Of a stretch of 40,736 bases of DNA, positions 33,430 to 40,736 are shown one piece after another. A program made the translations under genes and the position numbers. Every line of letters starts with the position of its first letter. Position 1 is the stretch's first letter. The notes under the pieces were generated by a model, which was given only the letters and a program-made list of their open reading frames with translations, was not told the origin of the DNA and did not search any database. This stretch comes from Mariniblastus sp. (GTDB lineage Bacteria > Planctomycetota > Planctomycetia > Pirellulales > Pirellulaceae), in NCBI GenBank assembly GCA_011523945.1, contig WTFU01000189.1, positions 3,525 to 44,260 of the forward strand, written 5' to 3'.

Positions 33430-36400
33430 TTAACGCCGGTCTTGGCTTAGAAGGCTGGCTTCTCCCAGTTGGTTGAGCCAACGCTGTTTCGTTTTCGGGT
33501 TTTCGACGGTGCCGTTGACTTCGATTTGCAAAATACGTTCACTACTCTTGTGGTAGAGTTTGCTCAGAAGTGTCTTATCATATTTGTCACGACCGAATAC
33601 CGAGTGAAATTTAAAATCAAGATCCTGGTCGAGGGTCATCTTTCCCGTGCCACTGAGAGAGATAGCGTTGCCGGTAAATTTCATTTGATCGAAATTGATT
33701 TCGTCGCCCTGAACAGCGAAACTGATATTAGCTGTATCAAAAGCATGGTTGTCTTGAAGGTTGAGAATCGTTAGCAAACGTAAGAAAATAGGGAGTTCAT
33801 AAATCTTAGCGTCATAGATTTGAATCGCACCACGCCCTGCTTGAGACTGGATCCCTTCATAGTCTCCCTCAAGCTCAATTAACGCACGGCTTGTCCCCTT
33901 GATGTTTTTGGCATCAGTACCGAATTCTTTGCAAGATTCCTTTAAACAACCATTGGTTAATTCTGCATCGATCCGGTATCGATTTGTCCCCGTTGTTTCC
34001 ATCGCGGCGTTAAATACGACATCGCCTTTGTGCATCCGACCTTTAATTGGCGGGTAGCTCACTGGACTATTTTCCGGCCCGAGCCTGATGTTGTTTTTGT
34101 TGCCCGCTAAGATTATCTGATCGTCAAGCCAAATGGGTCCTTTGATATCGGTCACTTGGTGGCCGTAGATTGAGATTGTATCGAGTGCGATAGTTCCACT
34201 GCATCGAGAAGAACTTTGGTCGGAGATTCCACTCAAAGTGACATAGCCATAAATGTTTTCAATGGGCATGCCGATCATCATCTTGGCTCCACTGAAATCA
34301 AAACGAACATCTGACCAGGAAAGTTTGGCTTGCAGGGGCCCGTCGCCCAAGACGGTTGGTTGTCCAGGTTGATTTTGAATTGGTCCGCGGCCAGCACTTT
34401 CAACTTTTAACGCCCCGCTGACACCAATGATTCCATCAAAATCAAGTTGTCTGATGGCCGGAGCAATTTCTTTCGGGACCGCGTCAATGAGGTCACCATC
34501 TACTTTTAGTGATGAGACCTCCATTTGGTCGATGTTGATAAACCAGTCGTTACTAGTGTATGCGCCACCGCCTTGGCATCGGAGTTTGGTACGACCGTGA
34601 TTTCCCTGGATATTGGTAAGCGTAACTCTACCGTCCCTAACGCTGACCTGGCCAGTGAGATCGTTGACTTCGTAAGGAAACCAAACGGGGTGAACCGATA
34701 TTTGATTGAGATTGGGGAGTATTTTTCGGCCACCCATTCTCGCAGTCATTGCCAGTTCAACTCCTGACGCGCCCGGCGGCATGGTCATATCGACTTTGAG
34801 TTGGTCGAGTGTTCCGCGGATGCGTAGGCTGTCCCAAATCTCTCTAAGTTCGCTTGTGAGGGAGTATTTAAGCGTATCGTCGAGAGGAATTGATTCGCAA
34901 AGATAGGTGACGTCGAGTCCGTCGTTTGGATTCCAGTAGCCATCGCAAGTGACCCTTCCCTGATGGTTTTTTCCCGTAAGATTGCGAAACCAGTAGTTGT
35001 TATTTTGAATTTGAATAAGGCCGTCAATTTCATTGATTGGATAATCAAAGTAGTCGTGTCGAATTGCGCAGTTTTTAAGGCGGACGGCGAATTCGCGGTT
35101 CACATCGCCATTCGGAGAATTTTTAAAAACCCGCCCTGTACCGCTGACTCGCCCTTGAATGCCAAACCGGTTGATAACAGACGCTATTTCCGGGTGGGCA
35201 TTGATTGCATCTCTCATTTTTTGATCAATTGGCAAGGCGCCGGGGGCAGAGATTTTAACCTCATAGGTCGGTGTCTTGCCTACACCACGCACGCTTCCGT
35301 TGATCATGATCAGATCATCGCCGGAATTTGATTGAACGTAAAAGTCGCATTTTTCATTTTCTAGAGTTACTTTCCCTGTGCAGTTTGCAACTTCATAGGG
35401 AAGTTTAAAGAACGAAAATGACATGTCTGTTAAATCTGCATTTATTGACCGGGTCAACGCCCCACCGTCATATTCCAGCTCGAACGCAATGTTGCTGGTT
35501 CCCGATGGTGAATATTCGTCGCAAAATTTCGTGCAATATTTTGGAAACCATTTGATAAGCCGTTCTTGATTACTGAAGTTGAAATTATCAAGACTGCCGT
35601 TCAGTTTGTATTGTTCGGGCGCGAGCACAGATCCGCGATGCCAATAGTCGCACTTAAATTGCGCCTCGCCAAATCTCGCAGATGCATTTTTAATCGAAAG
35701 GAATTCGTTGTCACGTTTGTTGCTGGAATTAAAAACAAAACTGCCATTTTGAATCGGAAAGGGAAGCCGATTATCGTCAATTGTAAGTTGCTCAACTTGG
35801 GCATTGATTTGGATTTCAGGAATTTCCTCGAGTGTTGCAAGTCCCTGTGCTTCGACCTTTAAGTTGATTTTTCCAGAGACCGCTCGAAGCTCTTTCATTT
35901 GGTCTTGCAGGTCTGCCGGTAATAATTTGATGAGGCCGCTTGAAAGCTGGGCGTTGGTGGCACTCAGTTTTGCTTTCCATTGCTTCGTGGGCGGGTGGAG
36001 GAATCCCTGAAACGCGATTTTCGAAATCGCTTTACTCTCAAAGGCTCCATCAAACTGCTGGTACTTATTTCCTCCGTTTATCCGTGGGCCAAGTCTGAAA
36101 TTTACGTTGGTCAGTGCAATAGGCGGGTTATTAACATTTTGCTCATCAATCATTCGAATTTCACAGTCACGGAATTCGATTTGAATTGGATTCTCTGAAT
36201 CTGTTTTGGGAAGCGAATTAATAATGTGACTGAAATCCCATTCGCCATTTTGGTCGCGAACAAGTGTGATTTTAGCGCGTGTGATGTCAATCTTTTCGAT
36301 CGGAAGATCTGAAGCTATTAATTGCGCCATCGAGATTTTTGCATGAATAAATGCCTCGTAGATTTCCAGATGGGAATGCGGCTGGGAGAGACCGGCTGAC

Positions 36401-36675
36401 TCTAGATCCAAGCTGACGTAATTTAATTGAAGTCCCCTGCCCTCATGGAATCGAGCTTGCTCGAGGTTAAAGGTTAGGTTTGTACCCTGAAGGACTTCGC
36501 TGACTTTGTTGGATATTTGCTTTTGAAGCTGACTCTGGACAGTCTGTTTAATGAGCATGAATGCCACGCCGCCCACCATCGCAAGTGCTGCCAGGAAGCG
36601 GAACAACCGGCCCAGCGAAGACCTGTTTCTCGGGGATCGTGAGGCTGGTCGAAATGTGGGTTGTTGATAATGCAC
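33430..36675 (-). CDS. AsmA-like envelope protein
   Basis: 1081 residues with a cytoplasmic basic N-terminus, one membrane helix near 28-44 (FRFLAALAMVGGVAFMLIK), then a very long, regular beta-rich periplasmic region. The C-terminal 200 residues match the AsmA-like C-terminal region (IFLRLLTILNLQDN, FAVQGDEINFDQMKFTGNAISLSGTGKM). AsmA/TamB-type proteins are bridge-like and implicated in lipid traffic and outer-membrane homeostasis; specific function in planctomycetes is unknown. A hairpin terminator for the upstream transporter gene separates it from the MFS gene, so it has its own promoter. The start is ATG 36675. Confidence 0.8.
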   Translation of the reverse strand: MHYQQPTFRPASRSPRNRSSLGRLFRFLAALAMVGGVAFMLIKQTVQSQLQKQISNKVSEVLQGTNLTFNLEQARFHEGRGLQLNYVSLDLESAGLSQPHSHLEIYEAFIHAKISMAQLIASDLPIEKIDITRAKITLVRDQNGEWDFSHIINSLPKTDSENPIQIEFRDCEIRMIDEQNVNNPPIALTNVNFRLGPRINGGNKYQQFDGAFESKAISKIAFQGFLHPPTKQWKAKLSATNAQLSSGLIKLLPADLQDQMKELRAVSGKINLKVEAQGLATLEEIPEIQINAQVEQLTIDDNRLPFPIQNGSFVFNSSNKRDNEFLSIKNASARFGEAQFKCDYWHRGSVLAPEQYKLNGSLDNFNFSNQERLIKWFPKYCTKFCDEYSPSGTSNIAFELEYDGGALTRSINADLTDMSFSFFKLPYEVANCTGKVTLENEKCDFYVQSNSGDDLIMINGSVRGVGKTPTYEVKISAPGALPIDQKMRDAINAHPEIASVINRFGIQGRVSGTGRVFKNSPNGDVNREFAVRLKNCAIRHDYFDYPINEIDGLIQIQNNNYWFRNLTGKNHQGRVTCDGYWNPNDGLDVTYLCESIPLDDTLKYSLTSELREIWDSLRIRGTLDQLKVDMTMPPGASGVELAMTARMGGRKILPNLNQISVHPVWFPYEVNDLTGQVSVRDGRVTLTNIQGNHGRTKLRCQGGGAYTSNDWFINIDQMEVSSLKVDGDLIDAVPKEIAPAIRQLDFDGIIGVSGALKVESAGRGPIQNQPGQPTVLGDGPLQAKLSWSDVRFDFSGAKMMIGMPIENIYGYVTLSGISDQSSSRCSGTIALDTISIYGHQVTDIKGPIWLDDQIILAGNKNNIRLGPENSPVSYPPIKGRMHKGDVVFNAAMETTGTNRYRIDAELTNGCLKESCKEFGTDAKNIKGTSRALIELEGDYEGIQSQAGRGAIQIYDAKIYELPIFLRLLTILNLQDNHAFDTANISFAVQGDEINFDQMKFTGNAISLSGTGKMTLDQDLDFKFHSVFGRDKYDKTLLSKLYHKSSERILQIEVNGTVENPKTKQRWLNQLGEASLLSQDRR

Positions 36676-36768
36676 AAAATTCTCATCAAGATTGAAATCA
36701 AGCCGAATGGTAGTGGTAGTCGGTGGATTTCAAAAGATGAGTTTTGTTTGCTGGGGTCTGTGGAGGAA

Positions 36769-36799
36769 CAAAAAAAGGGACTCCCGCGGGGAGTCCCTT
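36769..36799 (-). terminator. Rho-independent terminator after the MFS gene
   Basis: On the minus strand a perfect 11-bp stem, AAGGGACTCCC (36799-36789) / GGGAGTCCCTT (36785-36775) with a 3-base loop, is followed by a T-run (complement of the A-run 36776-36769). It lies 69 bases beyond the MFS stop codon and ahead of the AsmA-like gene. Confidence 0.92.
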
Positions 36800-36867
36800 A
36801 ATTCGTCAACAAGTGCTAGCCCTTTTCTGTCGCCGATTGAAAAGCGGCAGAGATAGTAGGACGGTTA

Positions 36868-38421
36868 TTAGTGGCCGTCATTGAGGGATACTGGCTTGTA
36901 TCCACCTTTCGACTTGAAGTAGAACCACATAGCAATGTAACAAAGCAACATGATCAATGGGAATACTGTCATATTTGCAAGTGCTTTCTGTCCACTTCCA
37001 GATTTAGCGGCCTCAATTTTACTTTCCAGTCCGGGATCCGCCTTTTGAAGCTCTGCAATTTTATCTCCATTTAGCGTCTGGTAAGAAATAATCTCGTAGA
37101 TACTCTTGTCTGTCAAAAGTTCGTCTTCCTGTACTTCTGCTACCAGTGGTTTGACAGCCTGGATTTCCTTGTCAGCTTGAAGAGCCCCAATGTAGGGAAA
37201 ACCTAGGGTACCGACGGCCAGCATTCCAATTCCAGAAATTGCGTTCAGCGTCAAAGCACCACCTCGCGGCGTTTGCTCCGAGACAATTCCGAGCATGGTC
37301 GGCCAGAAAAATGTTTTTCCGAGAGCGTACAAAGTTGCTGCCGCGAAAATGATTGCAACACCTTGTGCGAAAGAAAGAAACCACAATCCAGCGATCGCAA
37401 GAACACAACTAAGCATCAATAGCCCGAGAGCCGACAGGTTGTGTACGATTGGACCTGCGAAGAAACGAAGTACCATCATGATGAACGACGTATAAACCAA
37501 AATCCAGCCACCATCGAAAGTGACGACTGCCCCCATGATTCCAGAGATCCAACCGTCGGTTCCGATTTCAGTGGTCGCGAGAGGCATCATGATGAGGATT
37601 AAGACGAACATGAGCGGACGTCCTAGGCTTTTGGTGTACGCGCCGAAGGCGACTACCATGGCGACTCCGATTCCCATAAAGGCGTATTTGTTGCCATCGG
37701 GGAAAAAGTCCATCAGTTGAAGGGTTACCAAGAAGCCAACGACTGCTGCTCCCAGAATACCAAATTCGGAAAGCATGTCTTTGTAGCTGACTCCTGCGGC
37801 AACACGTTCCTGTTTGGGAAAGTCAACTTTCACGAGCATCAAGAAGTAAATCAATGCTGGAATCGCAATAGTCGCTAATTTAAGATTCCAATCCAGTTCA
37901 CCCATGAAGATAACCAGGATGCCGGCAATCACGAGTCCGCCGGGCCATCCGGCGTGAAGAATGTTCAGCCATTTGGTTTTGTCTTTATCAAACATGGTGG
38001 CAACAACGGGGTTGATAAACGCTTCCACCGTACCGTTGCCCAACGCGAGGATCAGACCGCCCCAGTAAATCAAAAATTTTGCGCGTTCGGGATCAGAGTC
38101 AAGTGTCGACAGAGCGAAAACCCCCATCACAGCCCAAGCAAACTGACATGCGAAAGCAAACATCATCGAGAATTTATAACCAACTTTGTCGATGATAAGA
38201 CTGAAAATGATGATGCTCAAGGCAAAAGGCCAGACTTGGATTCCCTTAAAAGCGCCGACCTCAGCAGGATCGAGTCCAAGTGCTCCAACGACCGCCGGAT
38301 CGTCTAGTAAAAACATCCGGGTAATAAACCCGAAAGCTGTGGTTATAAGTGCGATAAAGCAGCCCCAGAACAAAAACATATTTGTTTTGTTCTCAGCCTG
38401 ACTCACGGTAGTGTCTGACAT
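36868..38421 (-). CDS. Major facilitator superfamily transporter
   Basis: 517 residues with about 12 hydrophobic segments (first at about 15-37, last at about 480-500) and the MFS loop-2-like stretch FSLIIDKVGYKFSMMFAFA. A hydrophilic segment of about 80 residues (IQAVKPLVAEV to QKALANM) sits between the last two helices, which is unusual for the family and would lie outside the inner membrane or in the cytoplasm depending on topology. Substrate cannot be deduced; sugar or nucleoside import is possible. AGGT lies 9 bases before ATG 38421. The transcript ends at the terminator 36769-36799. Confidence 0.85.
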   Translation of the reverse strand: MSDTTVSQAENKTNMFLFWGCFIALITTAFGFITRMFLLDDPAVVGALGLDPAEVGAFKGIQVWPFALSIIIFSLIIDKVGYKFSMMFAFACQFAWAVMGVFALSTLDSDPERAKFLIYWGGLILALGNGTVEAFINPVVATMFDKDKTKWLNILHAGWPGGLVIAGILVIFMGELDWNLKLATIAIPALIYFLMLVKVDFPKQERVAAGVSYKDMLSEFGILGAAVVGFLVTLQLMDFFPDGNKYAFMGIGVAMVVAFGAYTKSLGRPLMFVLILIMMPLATTEIGTDGWISGIMGAVVTFDGGWILVYTSFIMMVLRFFAGPIVHNLSALGLLMLSCVLAIAGLWFLSFAQGVAIIFAAATLYALGKTFFWPTMLGIVSEQTPRGGALTLNAISGIGMLAVGTLGFPYIGALQADKEIQAVKPLVAEVQEDELLTDKSIYEIISYQTLNGDKIAELQKADPGLESKIEAAKSGSGQKALANMTVFPLIMLLCYIAMWFYFKSKGGYKPVSLNDGH

Positions 38422-38521
38422 GCTTGGTTACCTATGAAATAGTAATGTGGAAGCGGGCAACGCAAAACTCAATTGAATGATTGATGCAAGAGTTGTTGAT
38501 GCGCCCATTGGTGATTTGACT

Positions 38522-38635
38522 TTAGCCGAACAGTATAACCAGCAAAATTAACCATGGAAACAAAAAACATTCACCTTCCTTAGGATTGTCACTGAGTTCA
38601 GCCGAGTTTTTGGCACATTCGTCCTCGTTTAACAT
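38522..38635 (-). CDS. Candidate 37-residue membrane microprotein
   Basis: Reading frame from ATG 38635 to the stop at 38522. The N-terminal 22 residues are acidic (MLNEDECAKNSAELSDNPKE), and the last 14 (FLFPWLILLVILFG) form a membrane segment reaching the C-terminus. It lies 41 bases after the tilS stop on the same strand. The frame is also open further upstream, into the tilS coding end. No clear ribosome-binding site is seen, so this is only a candidate. Confidence 0.3.
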   Translation of the reverse strand: MLNEDECAKNSAELSDNPKEGECFLFPWLILLVILFG

Positions 38636-38675
38636 CACAAGCTGGAAAAACTGAGCTTGAGACCCTCGTGAATGC

Positions 38676-39809
38676 TTAGGGTGGCTCGTTTTGACGAGTA
38701 AAAATGGCGGTTGATTCGCGTTTTTCAAGTCGAATGCTGCAAGGCAGGTTTAGTATTTGATCCCGGGGCGTAAATAACGCGGAAGATATTTCGGACCACC
38801 AAGACGAGCTCATCGCCTGTCTTGGCCATTTCTTGCGAATCCAAAGTTCCCGCAGCCAAGTGCGGAGCAATAAATCAGATTCCTGAGAAAGCGATTCACA
38901 TTTTACCACGATCTGATTCGACGAATCTTGTTCAATGATGCTGTCCAGTTGCTGTGAAGCCTCAATTAAAAAGCCATCCATCTCTCGCGCCTGATTCCCC
39001 AGCCGCGTAATTGCCTCCGTCACCGCACTGCCGAATCGATCTTTTAATACCGGTATCAGCTCGTTTCTTAGATAGTTGCGAGTGTAATTTGAATCGAAGT
39101 TGGATTGGTCTTCGCATGTTTTTTGTCCAATTTGATTGAGGTAATGCATGATTTCATCGCGGCTTACGCCCAATAAAGGCCGGACGATGGTTAGTGCGTC
39201 GCTGGCGAGTCGTTTCGAGGGAATTCCCGCCAGACCACTGATTCCAGTACCCCGGAAAAAGCGAAATAAAATCGTCTCTACTTGATCGTCGAGGTTGTGA
39301 CCCATTACCAAATAACGAGCGCCGGATTCGTTTGCCATGGCTTGGAGTTGCCGATATCGAAAGTTCCTCAACTCTTCTTCCGAATGGCCACAGTTTTGAT
39401 TTGTTTCGGTTGCGCGTTCGATAAACGCGAGATTGAGTTCAGCTGCGAGTCGAGCAACGAATTTGGCATCTTGATCTGATTCAGAACCGCGGACGCCGTG
39501 ATTGACGTGAGCAATGACCAGGCAATTTTTAGCCGTCGAAGAGAATGCTTCCGCATTAGCCAATAAAGCTCGTAGGACGGCGACGCTGTCGGGCCCACCC
39601 GAGACAGCGATCAAAGTCTTGAATGGGGTCCAATCAGTACATGGAAAAGCGAGGTCAACTTTTTGTTCGAGCTTTTTCAAGGGAGAAATTTGCGACTTTA
39701 TTGGGTTGATTGTGTTTTTGTTCAGTTTTGCTACAATGCGGCCTGAAATCATTTGGTAATTTTCAAGGTGATTTCTCAAGTGTAATTTTAACAGCTGACT
39801 TTGTGACAC
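38676..39809 (-). CDS. tilS: tRNA(Ile)-lysidine synthase
   Basis: ATP-dependent enzyme that turns C34 of the AUA-reading tRNA-Ile into lysidine. The PP-loop ATP motif is LIAVSGGPDSVAVLRALL (residues about 66-83). VIAHVNHGVRGSESDQDAKFV follows, then GHNLDDQVETILFRFFRGTGISGLAG, the second family signature, and NYTRNYLRNELIP. The GTG start at 39809 gives 377 residues; ATG 39752 (Met20) is an equally plausible start. The C-terminal domain (RKKWPRQAMSSSWW) is shorter than in E. coli, as in many bacteria. Confidence 0.93.
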   Translation of the reverse strand: MSQSQLLKLHLRNHLENYQMISGRIVAKLNKNTINPIKSQISPLKKLEQKVDLAFPCTDWTPFKTLIAVSGGPDSVAVLRALLANAEAFSSTAKNCLVIAHVNHGVRGSESDQDAKFVARLAAELNLAFIERATETNQNCGHSEEELRNFRYRQLQAMANESGARYLVMGHNLDDQVETILFRFFRGTGISGLAGIPSKRLASDALTIVRPLLGVSRDEIMHYLNQIGQKTCEDQSNFDSNYTRNYLRNELIPVLKDRFGSAVTEAITRLGNQAREMDGFLIEASQQLDSIIEQDSSNQIVVKCESLSQESDLLLRTWLRELWIRKKWPRQAMSSSWWSEISSALFTPRDQILNLPCSIRLEKRESTAIFTRQNEPP

Positions 39810-39842
39810 AACCCTAGGAAGGGTCTTTAAGTTGGCAATGAG

Positions 39843-40208
39843 CTAAGAAAATTGAATCGTTGGTATCTTTCCGAGAAATCCAGCACATTCTCCTACGGTA
39901 AGCCATGGATTTTGTCTATCTAATCCTGAGCGTCTTTTTAAGGCTTTCACCAGCTGTGCGCAAGCTTTCCCCTGTAATTTCCGGGGATCGTAATCGCCCC
40001 TCGGATCTGGTTGAGCTGGCGTTTTTGATTCCGTTGGTAGGATGGGTTTCGGTTTCGGTTCAACACTGCCTGGATGCCAGATGGCTAACCACGCGGGTGC
40101 GGCAGCTAAATGATTTTCATTGGGTGTCGTTATTGAATCGTTGCGACGAACCACGCATGGGGCGTAAACCTTTTCAGAGGGAGTTTCGTGAACCCCGTCT
40201 GTTCGCAT
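39843..40208 (-). CDS. Uncertain hypothetical protein upstream of tilS
   Basis: An open frame of 121 residues in the 536-base region between tilS and the divergent ribonuclease Y gene. The first 70 residues are Pro/Thr-rich and look disordered; the C-terminal 45 (RKLQGKACAQLVKALKRRSG, then NPWLTVGECAGFLG) are more protein-like. I see no strong ribosome site before ATG 40208. It would be co-directional with tilS, 33 bases ahead of the GTG start. The overlapping plus-strand frame 39905-40246 looks less natural. I keep it as low-confidence; the stretch 40209-40345 holds the ribonuclease Y promoter region. Confidence 0.3.
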   Translation of the reverse strand: MRTDGVHETPSEKVYAPCVVRRNDSITTPNENHLAAAPAWLAIWHPGSVEPKPKPILPTESKTPAQPDPRGDYDPRKLQGKACAQLVKALKRRSGLDRQNPWLTVGECAGFLGKIPTIQFS

Positions 40209-40345
40209 CGGAACGAGTCCAGCGGATCTTTAGAGATCGTTCTTGATCTTGATCCGTTACCAGGAAAATTCAAGTCTTACTTGTTGTCGACCACGAGATC
40301 TGGTCCATGATTGTCGTCACTCCAGATATAAGAGAGGGGTGGTTG

Positions 40346-40736
40346 ATGTTAGCAATGACAACTCCCGAGATAATTTTTTCAGCCGTCGGTTTGGCGGTTG
40401 GTATTGGGATAGTTTTATTGTACGGAATCGTAGTTGGTCGAGGGGCGAAAGCGAAAGCTCAGTTAATTCTCGACGAAGCTCAACGAAACGCCGACGCAAA
40501 AGTCAAAGATGCGGAAGTCGCGATTAAGGAAGTTCAATTAAAACGCGAGGCAGAGGCTGAGCGTTCGTTAAGCAAATCGCGAGAGAAGGTTCACCAGCGG
40601 GAGCGTCAGTTGGACAAACGAGAGTCCGGGATGCAACAGCAGGCGGATGACTTAAAGAAGCAAGAACAATTTATTGAATCATCTCAGAATCGTTTAAAGG
40701 TTAAATTGGAGCAGATTAGCCAAACGGAAAAGGATC
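40346..40736 (+). CDS. rny: Ribonuclease Y, N-terminal part (cut by window end)
   Basis: From ATG 40346, preceded by GAGGGG at about 6 bases, the frame is open to the window end (130 codons). It has a short extracytoplasmic start, one membrane helix (about residues 10-31, IIFSAVGLAVGIGIVLLYGI), then a long charged coiled coil (QLILDEAQRNADAKVKDAEV ... KREAEAERSLSKSREK ... HQRERQLDKRES). This is the N-terminal layout of ribonuclease Y, the membrane-anchored endoribonuclease that starts mRNA decay. The KH and HD domains lie outside the window, so the call rests on the anchor and coiled coil only. Other coiled-coil membrane proteins cannot be fully excluded. Confidence 0.8.
   Translation, partial: MLAMTTPEIIFSAVGLAVGIGIVLLYGIVVGRGAKAKAQLILDEAQRNADAKVKDAEVAIKEVQLKREAEAERSLSKSREKVHQRERQLDKRESGMQQQADDLKKQEQFIESSQNRLKVKLEQISQTEKD

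Noticed and set aside
39905..40246. 113-residue plus-strand frame upstream of ribonuclease Y
   Set aside because: Arg-rich and unnatural in composition, no ribosome site, overlaps the opposite frame at 39843-40208.
1..40736. tRNA, rRNA, CRISPR arrays, insertion sequences or prophage genes
   Set aside because: No cloverleaf with a T-loop consensus, no regularly spaced repeats and no transposase or integrase reading frame were found by eye.

Overview
The window looks like chromosomal DNA of a marine planctomycete, most likely Pirellulaceae-like. The grounds for this are inference from gene content: three type I sulfatases, a very large exported protein ending in a planctomycete-type CxxCH cytochrome domain, FG-GAP/VCBS plus ASPIC/UnbV lipoproteins, Tat-exported sugar isomerase-like and cupin-like proteins, a PEP-CTERM glycoside hydrolase, and futalosine-route menaquinone genes. 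I see no rRNA, tRNA, CRISPR array, transposase or prophage gene.

Layout. 1-3.9 kb: korA-korB (2-oxoacid:ferredoxin oxidoreductase) on the minus strand, divergent from ndk; both units end in good hairpin terminators. 4.1-9.7 kb: a tandem pair of long lipoproteins with an FG-GAP propeller and a C-terminal ASPIC/UnbV domain. 9.9-19.0 kb: housekeeping and hypothetical genes, including dapF, a DUF374-type acyltransferase, a polytopic membrane protein, a Tat-exported sugar isomerase-like protein, a small colicin-immunity-like protein, a Cys/Met-metabolism PLP enzyme, a Cys-rich secreted protein, and overlapping mqnA-mqnC. 19.1-33.1 kb: an exported polymer-degradation neighbourhood with a cupin-like protein, three sulfatases, the large CxxCH protein, a DUF962/Mpo1-like protein, a GH10 xylanase-like enzyme with PEP-CTERM, a GH16 laminarinase-like lipoprotein and another FG-GAP protein. 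33.1-40.7 kb: an AsmA-like giant, an MFS transporter, tilS and the start of a ribonuclease Y gene cut by the window end.

The main discovery is in the tandem lipoproteins. Each is interrupted at the equivalent codon by a single in-frame TGA (6125-6127 and 9035-9037), and each reading frame then continues, without a new start or frameshift, through the whole ASPIC/UnbV domain. In both copies the TGA is followed after 20 nt by the same 6-bp hairpin with loop AGTTC, the size, distance and loop G expected of a bacterial SECIS. Around the hairpin the copies show almost no synonymous change, while just upstream they differ at many third positions. The best reading is that UGA encodes selenocysteine in a Sec-Ser-Cys motif, giving a pair of lipid-anchored, extracytoplasmic selenoprotein candidates of 888 and 873 residues. 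A conventional gene caller would truncate both at the TGA and miss the C-terminal domain. The window contains no selA, selB, selC or selD, so the claim depends on the rest of the genome.

The sulfatases, GH10, GH16 and CxxCH protein could together attack sulfated or mixed algal polysaccharides. All of them carry export signals. The sulfatases need formylglycine maturation and the GH10 needs an exosortase; neither partner is in the window.
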